Source: Pleurotus djamor (taxonomy: Eukaryota; Basidiomycota; Agaricomycetes; Agaricales; Pleurotaceae). Taken from it: DNA of 64,000 nt. The stretch covers positions 24,985 through 88,984 of the forward strand of contig JAPEVF010000152.1 in NCBI GenBank assembly GCA_029747585.1, read 5' to 3'. The notes beneath the pieces were generated by a model. That model ran no database searches. It saw only the letters and a list, made by a program, of their open reading frames with translations, and had not been told where the DNA came from. Positions 10,240 to 21,600 of this stretch are shown here, piece after piece. Numbering within the stretch: the first letter of the stretch is position 1; every line of letters begins with the position of its first letter. The translations under genes and the position numbers were made by a program.

Positions 10240-11937
10240 TCACCCCGCTGGATTGATTTCGAATTTATATACAGAGAATGTAAGTTGATGGTCTGAATGC
10301 TGGAAGGAGTGGGTGAGGAGAAATCACCAGAGAAGCTAGAGGCTTACCGACTGAAACGTGAGAGCTCCCTCGGTAAAGGTAATCTCCGTTTCATCTTGTA
10401 TATAACTGATTGTTGATCGGACTGCAGTTCGGCGAAATGGTACCGGGGACTGGCTTCTTGGGGAGGGTGAGAGGGATTCTGGACGGGTGTTTTCGATTTG
10501 TGGGATTTGTCTGAAACCCCATAATTCCCTCCGTAGCGACCGAGAATTGAAGTTGAAAAGTTGGAGACCGTCAGCATCAAGAGATAAGGCCTTCAACCCG
10601 TGTATGGCTAAAGAGGGCGACTTGACGACCTGAGTGTGGGAGATCCATTCCTCTGGGAGGATAGTTCTAGGTTTGGGAGCGGAAGGAGATTCTTCAACTC
10701 TCAATGCCCATTGCATCAACGATGAGCTATGAACCAGCGTATACGAGCTATCGGCGGCGGAATCGTGACCGTACGGTTGATGATGTATAGACACCAGAAC
10801 GTCCCGGCGAACCGGGAGAAATGGAGTATTGTGTAGGGCATACGCGTGAGGTGATATAGCCCCCGAATTCAAAGCGTGCGGGCCAAACGGAGGGTCCCGT
10901 GAGCATCTTCTATCGTCTGGGAAACGGAAGATGCAGAGTATAGCCCTATTCCCTCGAAAACGGCACAGGCGCAACGCAAGCCCGCCGGCAGCAGACATTG
11001 CAAGAACAAGGGCATAATCATCGTCCAAGAAGGCGAAAGACAGGAGTTCATCAGAGCCATCTACAAATTCGCAACACTGTCCAGGGATATGAGTAGAGCA
11101 GGAGGACGTTCGAAATTTTGACGACTCACATGGAGCTCCTCGCCTGTTTTCCAATTTATAATGAACAGTGTAGTTGACAAATGGTCTTCCATGAGAGCCA
11201 CAATGTCGCCATGTATTCGCAGCCGGATAGACACTTCATTTCCTTCTTCTTCGGGTGCGACAAATGGGATGAGACCAGTAGAATAGGCCAATGGGTGTGG
11301 CTTTCCTTCAGTAAGTGTGTACAAAGCTAGCATATATGATCGGCCACTGATGATGTTCACAATCAAGAGGTGAGTGGGGAGATGGCTGCTGTGACTCACA
11401 AAGTAGGTGAAAACGTAACGGCGGCCAATAGGTTTTGATATGGGTCCGCGACAAACGATTCAGAAGGCGCTGGGAGGCTGATAGACCATCTATAGGGAAG
11501 CCTCCCAGCATGGACTGAGGAGAGTGTTTGGAAAGTTAGTTCCTGATAGTTTGCGTCGTTGATGATAACCAAGAGATCGCTGGTAATAACCCAATCTTCG
11601 GCATCTTGGAAAGGATATTCCCCAACTGAACTCAGGCTCGGAGAAACCCATGCCTTCTCACTATCAACGAGTCTCTTGAGTCGATCCTTCTGAAGCGCTT
11701 TGTGGCGAGGTACATCTTCCATTGAACTTGCAAACAATTCGACGAGGTAACGAAGTGCACTTGATCGGTCAACCAAGTCTCTGAGCCGGCGGCAAGTCTA
11801 AATAAGGCACTCGAGTGAAATGGTGCAATTAAGTGATCAGCGCGGGGATTTACCTGCAAACAGCGAGCGACATCTTGACCGCTCGTTTCTGTGAGGATGC
11901 TATGGATCACTTCGTCAGGAAGGCCAAGAAGTCGCAT
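10240..11937 (-). CDS. F-box protein
   Basis: Exons 11937-11854, 11797-11400, 11346-11130, 11076-10348, 10299-10240; 495 residues. The N terminus is an F-box split by the first intron: LLGLPDEVIHSILTETSG and ARCLQ|TCRRLRDLVDRSSALRYLVEL. The rest has short hydrophobic strand-like blocks (DPYQNLLAAVTF, LLSFAFLDDDYALVL, LHLLVHSSSLMQWAL-type) as in basidiomycete F-box proteins with a beta-propeller-like C-terminal half. Likely an SCF adaptor; the target is unknown. Introns 2 and 3 are both 53 nt and their removal restores frame (T|FGRSYML and H|CCEFVDG). The last exon (19 residues plus stop) is less certain; without it the frame would end just past 10348. Unrelated in detail to the F-box genes at 0-4.3 kb. 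Confidence 0.8.
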
Positions 11938-12300
11938 CCCGGCGGGGTGGTTGGAAATAAAGGGGGTTCTGGAGTACTACAGGCTCGCTATTCAGTTAAA
12001 AACATCGTTCGGGGCCTTTGGAGCAGTCACTGAGCTGACTCACCTATTCTGCTAAACCAAAAGCAAACTGACGGCATGATGCTATTCTGGAAACAGCTTC
12101 CGGTTGCCCAAAAAAGCGGCAGTAGTGCCTTTCTCGTGAGACCTGCCATCCAACGGACATCCGATTCGAACACGGTGGAGGTACAACTACAAAACGTTCA
12201 GGTTCAACTTCAGGGTCCAGGAACGGCGTGCGATTGACCCCTATCCTGGCAAAACTTTTTCAAGAACAGAATCCTTTGCTTGTAAACGCCTCGGTCACCA
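11938..12300. other. Divergent promoter, F-box gene / MTD1
   Basis: 363 bases between the two start codons. It must carry both promoters; no clear TATA element seen. Confidence 0.5.
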
Positions 12301-13753
12301 ATGGATGTTCAATCTGAACCCCAGCCAAGGAAGGGGCTTCTAATCAAAGCGGATCCCATCGCATCCGCCTTCCAGGCCGAAATCCAGTCAGCCCTGCAAA
12401 GATGTGACCGAAAGCCCAAGCTTGTTGGCATTCTCGCTACGTCGTCCGCACCAAGCAAGTTTTATGCTGACTTCACTCGCAAACAATGCGAGAATCTCGG
12501 GTTTGAGTTCGTGTTGAAGAAGACAGGGGCGGCCGAAGACGGTGAGAACGGTGCAGCGAAAGGGGAAGGGGAAGGAGTTGAAGAAGCCATCATCGAAGCA
12601 AATGAAGATGATACCGTGGACGGAATCATGGTACGCAAGGCCTGGCTTACTTCCCGAATCGTCTTGACATCCGGTATGTGCAGGTGTACTATCCTATTTT
12701 TGGCGCACAGCAGGTTTGTGGGGGATCATAGACTCGACCTATGTCGGCTGATACGATCATATCCCCCTGATTTATTAGGACCATTACTTGCAGCAGGTAC
12801 TACAACTTTGCTAGCGAGTAAGATCACCCACATCTAACTTGAATCTGAGATTGTATCACCCTTCAAAGACGTAGAAGGCCTCAATTTCAAGTTCCACTAT
12901 AATCTTTATCATAAGTACGAAACCCTTCCTCAATTCCGAGATTTTTACTCACTGGATCACCGATAGTATCCGATTTATAGAACCAAAGTCACTCAACTCT
13001 GCTTCTCCGGCGACGTCGGCTGCCGTTGAGGTCAATACCGAGACACCTCCACCTGGGACGGTGAAATCGATCTTGCCTTGTACCCCACTTGCGATTGTCA
13101 AGTGCCTGGAGCATGTCGGCGTCTACAACACGATTCTTCCGTACGGCGATCGTGCATACGGAAAAACCGTTACGGTGATTAATAGATCTGAAGTCGTCGG
13201 TCGGCCTTTGGCTGCGCTATTGTCCAATGACGGTGCCAGAGTGTTCTCAGTAGATATAGATTCGATCCAAGTCAGCCATCCACCTTGCATATCATGGACA
13301 CTAAATCACTTACATCATCTACAGGAGTACACCAAACGACCCTCGTCTTCTACTCAGCGGTATCATCCGCATCATGTTGTCCATCCTACTTCGTTGACAT
13401 TGGAGGACTGTCTCGCTCAGTCCGACGTGGTCATTTCAGCCGTGCCAAATGTGTCGTACAAAGTCAAAACCACTTCCCTGAAGCCTGGCTGCATCTGTGT
13501 GAACGTCAGCGCTGAGAAGAACTTCGAAGCTAACGTTCGTGAAAAGGTACAAAGCTCGTTCAATCACCAATTAACTATATTTTGTTCATTCTCCTATTCA
13601 AAGGCATCCATGTACCTTCCCGCTGTCGGAAAAGTGACCATTATGATGTTACTGCGGAACTTGTAAGCATGTTTCGTCCCATCATCGTCTGCATATTGCT
13701 CAATCACCAATAGATTAAGGCTGTCTGAATACAAGCAGATTCTTTCTTCATAA
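12301..13753 (+). CDS. MTD1: NAD-dependent methylenetetrahydrofolate dehydrogenase
   Basis: Eight exons: 12301-12630, 12684-12713, 12779-12796, 12850-12914, 12967-13270, 13325-13546, 13604-13671, 13714-13753; 358 residues. It oxidises 5,10-methylene-THF to 5,10-methenyl-THF with NAD in the cytosol, feeding one-carbon units to purine synthesis. Family marks: LVGILATSSAPSKFYADFTRKQCENLGF (substrate-binding helix and strand, here abbreviated in reading), DGIMVYYPIFG across the first intron, LPCTPLAIVKCLEHVGVY, TVINRSEVVGRPLAALLSNDGA (Rossmann segment), and SDVVISAVPN. Length is close to yeast Mtd1 (320), with an extra Glu/Gly-rich insert after residue 75. The 10- and 6-codon exons 2 and 3 are in phase 0 and rebuild the active-site lid (VYYPIFGAQQ|DHYLQQ). 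Confidence 0.93.
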
Positions 13754-13982
13754 CATCACCCTCTGATGACTCAGTCTGGAGACAAAGCATCAACGCCGCG
13801 GCGGGTGTAACTATAGAATCCTACTAGTAGCCCTCAGGGCCAGCTCCTCTCCCCCTTTAACATTCAATAGAGAACCACGTTCAGTCAATTTCAAGGTTGA
13901 CAGTAGTTTGAGAATTACAGGTATAATATGCCAAAACCCCACCCAATGCTCGGCTAACAGTTAAAGAATAATTATGAAGGAA

Positions 13983-14627
13983 TTAAGCTATCACAACGGC
14001 CCACACGCCTAACAAGAAACCGACTGCACCAACGCTGAATTTGAGGACGGGCGAGGCGGCGTTGATACCCGTTTCGGAGGGGTTTGCCGCTAGTAAGGAA
14101 GGTTTCGATTTCATGCTGAAGGCAGCGCTACGGGACCAGCATAAGGTATGAGTGAGTGTCTAGGCAAAAGACTACGTACTCAGGCCCAGGATCCATGCCC
14201 ATTTGTCCAGGGGAGGTGGGCGACTCATAGATCTTGAACTGTTCGGACTGAGCGTAGATGTGATCCTGGTGCTGGGCATCTCTGACAAAGCTGAGCTCGA
14301 ATTGGTCGCCTTTTGGCCATCCTCCATCGGGCGAGGATATGCACTTTTTGCCCAAGCTTCCATCAACAGACGTGGCGATCACCTTCGTTTCACCCGTCTC
14401 CTACCAAAGGCGTTAGCATGAAGAATGCGAAATGAAGAGTTTCTCTATATATCACATACCACGTTCTTCAAAACGATGTCGAATACCGCTGCATCCGTCT
14501 TCACTCGCTCCCATTTGACGTCTTGGCATCCTTGGTTGGTCCATCCGTTCTGAGAGTTGGGGGAGACGATATGATAGGCGAGAGAAAGCGCAGCAAAGGC
14601 GAGGGTCAAGAAGACTTGGGGAAGCAT
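13983..14627 (-). CDS. KRE9/KNH-like GPI-anchored cell-surface protein, copy 1
   Basis: Exons 14627-14460, 14400-14180, 14127-13983; 177 residues. A signal peptide (MLPQVFLTLAFAALSLAYHI) is followed by an Ig-like domain of the Kre9/Knh1 N-terminal type (PF10342): SPNSQNGWTNQGCQDVKWE, ...VFDIVLKN, SVDGSLGKKCISSPDGGWP, FELSFVRDAQHQDHIYAQS, FKIYE. The tail carries small residues and then a hydrophobic end, VGAVGFLLGVWAVVIA, as in a GPI-attachment signal. Such proteins are surface proteins linked to beta-1,6-glucan or the plasma membrane; the exact role is unknown. A second copy with the same exon lengths for exon 1 lies directly upstream on the same strand. Confidence 0.85.
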
Positions 14628-15126
14628 GTTTGCGCTTTCTGATACAAGGCGGGAGTGAATTGAAGGTGTCGAACGAGGGAAAGAGTCAAGGTATGAAGTG
14701 CATTCGACACCAGCAACGCCGTTTTTTAAGTTGGGACGATCAGGGGTGCCTCCTAAAGCTACTTTTTGAAAGACCGCGAGCCACAGTGGGCGCGGCGAAC
14801 GTAAAGACATTCGATGTTCTAGAGCAACCGAGCAACTGCAGAGTATCATCATGAGCTCAGCCTTGCTTAAGGCACCATAGCGTCTGCTTAGCCTGACAGT
14901 CTTTGCTTTACTATGTAGGCTTGTCGCCCGATGGCATGGAAACGTGAGTGAGCAAGCGAATCTTTCGAAGACTTAACTGATACGATTGAGCACAGCAGGT
15001 GGGAGCCTTCAACTCCGTGACGGGGCTCTGATTCTTGCGGAGTCGTTAAAGGATTGCCTCGAAGGTATGATATATGATAATTAAACAGGGATATATTGAT
15101 ACACAAGACTCCGAACCGAAGGAATG
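14628..15126. other. Spacer between KNH-like copies
   Basis: Promoter of copy 1 and 3' region of copy 2. No coding content recognised. Confidence 0.5.
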
Positions 15127-15707
15127 CTAGTAAGCCATAACCACAAACACAAACGCGAACATCGAGCTCAGCAACGACCAACGGTGTGCGGACTTCGAAT
15201 TATAGAGGGTGGAATTCATCGGAGCCAGCTCTAAATAGAAGGATGTAAGCAAGTGTGTTGGCATGACATGAATTTCACGAACGGAGGAGAAGTGGGCTCA
15301 GTGTGCTCTATGGCGAATTCATTCGACTGGGCACGGAGAGTGCTTTCGTGCTGGGCGTCTTGCGCGAAGTTGATCCTATAGTTCGCGCCCGCGGGCCAGC
15401 TCCCACTAGGCGGACAAACCGACATCTCGCCTTTGGATCCATCAACAACTGAAGCCAATTCCTGTTTATAGCCGGTGCGCTGTTGAATTTATCATCAGCA
15501 AGAGCAGGTAATAATTTAAGCACGGGCGGAATCGCGTACTTGGTTGGACAAGAACATAGAGAAGGTCTGGGGGTCTGTTTTGGAGTGATTCCATTTGACC
15601 TTCTGGCAGCCTTGGTCCGTCCATCCTTTTTCTCCGTCGGGCGAGGTGATTTGGTAGGCGAAAGAGATGGCGGTGAGGGCGAAGGTGAGGATAACTTTGG
15701 AAAACAT
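15127..15707 (-). CDS. KRE9/KNH-like GPI-anchored cell-surface protein, copy 2
   Basis: Exons 15707-15540, 15461-15279, 15228-15127; 150 residues. Paralogue of the gene at 13983-14627: signal peptide MFSKVILTFALTAISFAYQI, the same Ig-like domain (SPDGEKGWTDQGCQKVKWN, VVDGSKGEMSVCPPSGSWP, YRINFAQDAQHESTLRAQS, FAIEH) and exon 1 of exactly 168 nt in both. The C terminus is different in sequence but again ends in a hydrophobic run (SLLSSMFAFVFVVMAY) suited to GPI attachment. I chose the second of two adjacent AG acceptors for exon 3 (after tttagag) because the first would give a stop within four codons. Confidence 0.82.
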
Positions 15708-16014
15708 CTTTACTTAGGCAGTGAAGGCGTATGAAGAGAGGGGACGAGTTCCTTGATTGAAGTAGCGGACTAAGATGGCGAGGTACGTTTGAGAGGGTAA
15801 ATTCGTTCTTATATGCCAAGGGTGAGTTGTTAGGGGCTTCTCCTATAGTAATTAAATAAAGGCTTCGGGTTATTGTCGCTCAAAAAGCATTGGAGTCAAA
15901 GCATTGCATGGGAAGTAAGTAGTAAGGACTCAGGAGACACATTATCGCACATAATGAAGGAAGAAAATGTCAGAAAGATTTATCGAATGCATAAATCAGA
16001 AAACCAAGTCCGCT
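15708..16014. other. Intergenic, promoter of KNH-like copy 2
   Basis: On the minus strand CATATAAG at 15808-15815 lies about 100 bases before the start codon and could be a TATA element. Otherwise nothing recognised. Confidence 0.4.
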
Positions 16015-17031
16015 TCAAGGTCGTCGACCACGCTCGGCATGCTTTCCATTGATCTTCGGTACTGGAGGAATCTCTGCATCTTTCATGGGAACATCGTCAC
16101 CATCATCACCACCTTCACGGTCCTCAGAATCCGCGTCTTCTTCGTCCATGAGTTCTGCAGCACGCTGGAAAAGCAGGTTAGGCGATGACTGAGCATAGAA
16201 TAGTCAAGGCGTGCTCACCTTCATTGCTTCTGCTTCATTCGAGTAATGCCTACCTCTGGCTCTCACGAAGGCCGCGTGCTTGGCAGCGGCTATATGCCAT
16301 CGTGACTGTCGTCAATACCAGCCACGTAACAAGATGGGGAGCTACTCACTCTCTTCATCCATTTCCTCGTCTTCTCCGACTTCTTCTGCCTGCTCGTTTC
16401 CGTCATCCTTATTGATAGCGCGAATTTGTGATCGTGCTTCACTAGGCAAGTTGAAACTCGTGCTGCGACTTGATGTCTGACTACTCGAACGTCGACCGCC
16501 GGCACTTGATATCGAAGTACGACGAGATGACGGTCCAGAGTTGCCTCCAGAAGCATCTGTCCTGGCCTCTCCGAAAAGCGCTGATGATCCAACAGGACTT
16601 GTCACCGGCGAAGTAGATAGCTCTTGTTCCGAAGGTCCTGTCGATGAACCGTTCAGATCAAAGCCAGGAATATCTGCAATCAATGTCATTATAGCAGATA
16701 TTTCAGGTCTTGTTGAGCTTGCTTACCACCCTCAACTTCATCAAGTTCCGCATTGTATCTTACATATGGTGTCTTAGGTTCCGTGATCTTCATTAAGCTA
16801 TCTTTCTGTATCTCTGTCAATGCCAAGTTCTCTTCGTCCCACTGCAAGCTACTTTGAAGACCTTCAGCATCAACAGTTTAGCAATGCAGAACCTCCAACA
16901 CACTGTTGGCCGATAGCGCCATGAGCCTGTGGGGCATTCTTGAGAATGCCTTTGGGTTTAGGATTCGACGCTGAGCGAGGCAACGGGGGAAGATGTGGGC
17001 GATCTGAAGTCGGGGAACCTTGATTAGACAT
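16015..17031 (-). CDS. GLC8: Protein phosphatase inhibitor 2 (Glc8-like)
   Basis: Exons 17031-16904, 16851-16727, 16673-16350, 16289-16219, 16164-16015; 265 residues. Inhibitor-2 family proteins bind the PP1 catalytic subunit and modulate its activity. The three PP1-contact regions are present in order: KPKGILKN near residue 30, then [20 protein letters not shown] with [12 protein letters not shown], and finally [17 protein letters not shown] across exon 4 (the helix that covers the PP1 active site). The TEPKTPY threonine is the site phosphorylated by GSK3/Pho85-type kinases in known members. A Ser-rich and an acidic stretch separate the last two regions, and the C terminus is acidic. The start was set at ATG 17031 because the frame upstream has no better one. 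Confidence 0.9.
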
Positions 17032-17437
17032 AGACTCAGAACGTAGGTTGTGTAGATATGGATATGGAGGAGATCGGGACAAAACTAGGGAGGGTTGCTG
17101 TTATGGGAGGACCCCTGTGGGGGAGCGCGACCGTAGCAACACACAGGGGCTTCTCGATGCCATGTGCCAGTGAAGAAAGCGTCTAGATTGTCGAGTCCAC
17201 GCCCGCTGAACGTGAAGCCCAAAGAATTACATGCATTGTATTATAGAAAATCCATAGATGCCTTTTCAAAGAAATATATATTCGTGAGTGAAGGTCGAAT
17301 TCAATCTGCACCAAAAACACGCTCGTACGGACGTAACTGCGCCCTGAGAGGCAGAGAATGCGACGTGGTCAACAAATACGGCAGCATCCAATTATTAGGG
17401 AGAGGCATGACTCGCCTCGCTACAACTGAGAAATTAA
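17032..17437. other. Promoter region of the inhibitor-2 gene
   Basis: 406 bases between the inhibitor-2 start and the ORM1 stop, both on minus. No coding content recognised. Confidence 0.5.
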
Positions 17438-18320
17438 TTATCGTGCTCGTGGTAGAAAATTGGGATTAGCGTTTCCGTTGAGTGGGAAAAAGGACGCGTC
17501 AGGAGTGGTAGGCGTTTGTGGGCGTGATGGGGTGTTCGGCGTCGCCAAGCCGGAGGGGTCGTCATCGAGAAAGTGGATGCGCCGACGGTGAAGCTGCGCA
17601 CGCAAAACAGGGTGAGTCAGCGGTGAACGTAAGTCCGAAACCGGAAATAGGGCCATACCTGAGGCAACTTGGGGATCAGGACGAGCACAAGTGCGGTGAT
17701 ATTAACAGCAAACAGCCACGGGTTGTAATTCGTGTAGTGGGTGGAAGCCAAAAATCTTCGAGGGCGCATCAGCAATTTGGACCCACAGTCTAAAAGACAA
17801 GCGACGCACAGAACTATGGGAACCGAGAGAAGCCACTTCTTCGAAGGCGTATATTGCGCTCCGTCATCAATCTGCTCCCACATAGTCAGCTCATCGTAGG
17901 CGCCGCCGTGAAGGTCATTTTGGAATGGTATTCCGGTGACCCAGTGAAACATGAGATACGAAAGCTATCGCACCGTCGTCAGCGACCGGCACGACGAGCA
18001 GAGAAATCACACGACTGACAGCGAGGTAGCATAGGTTCACCAATGTCCAGCTAATTTCTTGCGTTATCCCAGGGATGGTGTCAATGACGATCTTTCCTAT
18101 GCAGATGAGGACGACGTGGATCATCCAAGCACCTAGAAAGATGGTTAAACGGTTGTTGCACACGGAAGACAGAAAACGCACCCTTTGCATTGACCCAGTT
18201 GGCGTTGATGTTGACGTAGGCACTGCGGTCGGTCACGTCCTCAACGGCTCGGTCGATGAGGGGCTCTATTTTGACGATGCTAGTGCTCCGCGCGCGACCG
18301 CGAACGACGGTGGACGACAT
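17438..18320 (-). CDS. ORM1: ORMDL-family sphingolipid regulator
   Basis: Exons 18320-18182, 18132-18020, 17964-17810, 17755-17659, 17593-17438; 219 residues. Orm proteins sit in the ER membrane and inhibit serine palmitoyltransferase, tuning sphingolipid synthesis. The core is unmistakable: NANWVNAKGAWMIHVVL, PGITQEISWTLVNLCYLA, LSYLMFHWVTGIPF, the loop QNDLHGGAYDELTMWEQID with DGAQYTPSKKWLLSVPIVL, and THYTNYNPWLFAVN. The four transmembrane segments have usual spacing. The N-terminal extension has RARSTS, the sort of site Ypk kinases phosphorylate in yeast Orm proteins (by analogy). The last exon adds a 50-residue Pro/Thr tail after LHRRRIHFL. Divergent from the virilizer homologue. Confidence 0.95.
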
Positions 18321-18680
18321 GTTCTCGCTGTGATTAAAGTGGTCGAATTCCGCAGTTAATAAATCAGACCGTCTGCGGAATTTTTGAAGGCGTGGGAAGA
18401 CAANCCAATCACAGGGGCTGCTAAGTCAAAGTCCTCCATTGTGACCGTGNGAATNCTGCCAAGTCAGNAACATCNCAGGCATGCCTTGAGCCTGGCATAC
18501 AACTTTCTTGCTTCTATCCTTCATAATTGTAAACCATCACCATTAACTGCCGTGCGACCACTGAGGAATACCAAGGCTCTCAAAGCCTAAGGAACGCAGG
18601 TAAGCGGTCGACAATGACACGAGGCACGAGCTGGGAACCTTGGTCGCGTCCTCATCCACGCAATTTACCTTTAACTTTAG
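18321..18680. other. Divergent promoter, ORM1 / virilizer homologue
   Basis: 360 bases with at least six N positions (18404-18475). It ends in tttaactttag just before the ATG at 18681, which resembles a splice acceptor, so a 5' untranslated exon may lie here. Confidence 0.45.
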
Positions 18681-21600
18681 ATGGAGCTTTTGCACTGGTC
18701 GACATTGCGTCCAGCAGGACCAGACAACCTTGCAGTGATTAGATTCGCCCAGGCTGTCCGCGTCCAAAATATTAGGATATTTCCTAAAGGCTCGACGTTG
18801 TTTCAGCGATGCCCGGAAATTGTTTCGTGAGCATGTTCAGTTTATACGGTGACAGCATTGATCAACAGAAACNAGTGAGACGGAGCCCGATGCATTTTTT
18901 CTTGAAGTTTTCATGAATGCTCAGCCCGAGCATACCTCAGATAAGCCCAAGAATTGGCCTCCAAACGCGTTGGCTCCAACGAAACTCGCATATTCTGGCG
19001 GCCTTTTGGATTTTCGTGTNGCGTGGAANGTCCAGGTGAATTTACCCAAGTTTACTTNGTATTTTCCTTGCTGAAGTGTTTGTACGNAGTGCAGCACGCG
19101 CCTACTCATTCTCAAAGGGCCCTTTCAAGTTCTTTCGGTTGCGTTATACGGAANCGTCCTTGCAGAGCAACCCTCAAGTATCAGCGAGTATGAGCTTTCA
19201 CCGCTCCCTCAGGACANNGGCGTGCGTNCACTGNTGGNGTCGTTGGATCCTTCCACACACCCCGATCCTACCTCNGTGGCGCGTTCCTTGCTTTCCTTGA
19301 TACCCGATGATGCAGCNTTCCCAAGNCCGACGATACCTCTCCTTCTTCGGCTTATGTTCTGNCTCAAAGCTCTGAATGAGGACTGGGACGCGCCAGGATT
19401 TCCCTACGTATTCNCGGATATACAGTCACTGAATGCGCGATCGTGGCGTCTTGCTGTGAAACGCGAAGATGACGAAGAAGAACCGGTCCTCTTATCTGAT
19501 GATGACGATGTAATGGAGCCTGATGTCGAGGACAAATCNCTTCGACTCGACTTTCTGCAGCGCGTCGCTTCGGTGACGACCAGGCCTGCGTCGGATGAGA
19601 CTCCACGTGAGGTATTCAATCAACTGGCCTCCAGAATCGCCACTGCGGTTCGAAATGAGGAACACTCCCCCAAGGTAACTCACACTCGAGTAAGGCAGAC
19701 TCTTGAACTTTTCTCATTGGTTCGCAGGAAGTCGCGGCAGTCATCTCACAGATACTGAAGAACTGTGCCTCTCAACACCCNGCCTTCGTCTTGTCCATCA
19801 TGGTACGAAGTTGTATATGCTTGTTATATGCGNTCTNTTTCACGAGAATTCNTNCGATTAGGCNCATGTTTCCCTATCATCTGTCTTCTCCANCTGCGAG
19901 GTCTTGACAGAAGACGTTCTGGCGTGTCTATGCGATGCGGCAGCCAACCCAGATCTCGCCCATGCCCTTGCAAATGTTGANTTTATTGCCCTGATCAAGG
20001 AGTTTTGTCAACCTTCTCCGCCCAGCTCTTCAAGTGTACCTCCCAGCGCTGAGGTCGATGTTACAGAGCCAACAGAAGATACTTTACGGGTCGANCAGCC
20101 TCGTTCGCCGTCGGCCTCCCCAGCGACGCTCATGTCCTCCCTTTCAACTTCGCCGATAGTCCCGTCCATCGTTCCTCAAGAGAGTCCCCCTTTTGAAATT
20201 AAGGTCGACGTCGCGCCACTAGTCGCGAGTGACAATCAACGCAGACTAGCTATGGACCTTCTCGAGTTGCTAGCCACACACCTGCTACTAGAAGACGGAG
20301 TTTCCAATATACGAGCGCCGTTCAGTGTGTGCATGGACACCATGTTTAAATCGATTGGTTCCAGCGAAGTCGTTGTGGGNGCGTGGATGGAATGTCTTAC
20401 TTGGGAAGGCGCTGGGCAGGAAGGAGAAGGTAGCGTTGAGTCTCGCGTGGGACAGAAATTAAGAGAGGCCCCAGTNANTCCTGGTGTTCGCNNCCAATCN
20501 TGGGGAAANGCANTNCAACGTNCCTTGTCATCGAAACATCGGATNAGGGANGCNGCATTGAAATGGGATGGCTCGGGAGCGTTATCGGTCAAGGACGATG
20601 AGAGTGTAGAGTTTCGCNTAACCCATGCGGAGTTCATTGCCTTCGTCCGTGCTTATATCGGGGTGGGATGTGTCATGGGTGTTTTCGCATGGGCGGATAG
20701 CTGTCCNGATACTGCTTGCCGTGAGAGGGCTTTGGAAATTATTCGCCTATGGCAGAATGTTGAGGGATATAAGCAGGTGTGTATGACGAATGCNCCNNNA
20801 NTACCAANNTCACTGAGTGTTTGNCTCAGATCGTCAAGCACTTCCTTCTCCTNCCACAAATGATCAAACGCTTGGAATGNAATATCTCTGGATACAAGAC
20901 TCCCCACAGCGCNGGCGTTCTATCTGAAAAAATTCTTACAGCCCTTTTGTCGGAGCCGACTACNTTTACGTTACACCCCGCGGTGGTTGACAATGTACTC
21001 AAATTGGGCAAGAGGGATCAAGATGATGACATGAGCCGAACCGCTGAGGACGAAGAAGCTCAGAAGTTGGGTTTGACGCACATCACCTCACAAACCCTTC
21101 AAGAAATGCACAAGGTGGCCTTGGTGGCTGACGACGGGTTGCCTGGCGCCCTTGATGAGCTCAAGTTCTTTGCGACGGAGAAACGTGAATGGGATCGAGC
21201 TGCCGCTTCGGCTGAATCCTCACCGCCCTCTGCCAAGCCAAACAACGGCGCTGATATGGACGTCGATAAGAAGGAGGAGGCGAAGGGCTCAGCTCCCGAT
21301 TCAGACGCCATTCGAAAGCCCATCTCCTTGAGGAGGTTGCGGACTTTGCGGGTAGCAATGTCGATTGTGCAGAGGGAGTTGGACCAAGTTGAAAACGAGT
21401 TCAACGAGTCCCTCAAGGAATCCACGCTTCATCGCGTGCTGAGTGTCCTTCGAAGAGAAGACGGCTATGGGCTCTGCTTCACTCTCGGCGATTTGGTAGA
21501 GGCCACCGCCAAAGATCTTGCTGACCAACTCATTCTGACGGCCGGCGCTGAAGCATCGTCCGTTGGCATCCACCCGCCTCCGTTCTCAACTGTTACCACT

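Noticed and set aside
16541..16777. Plus-strand reading opposite the inhibitor-2 gene
   Set aside because: Antisense shadow of the real minus-strand exons with family motifs.
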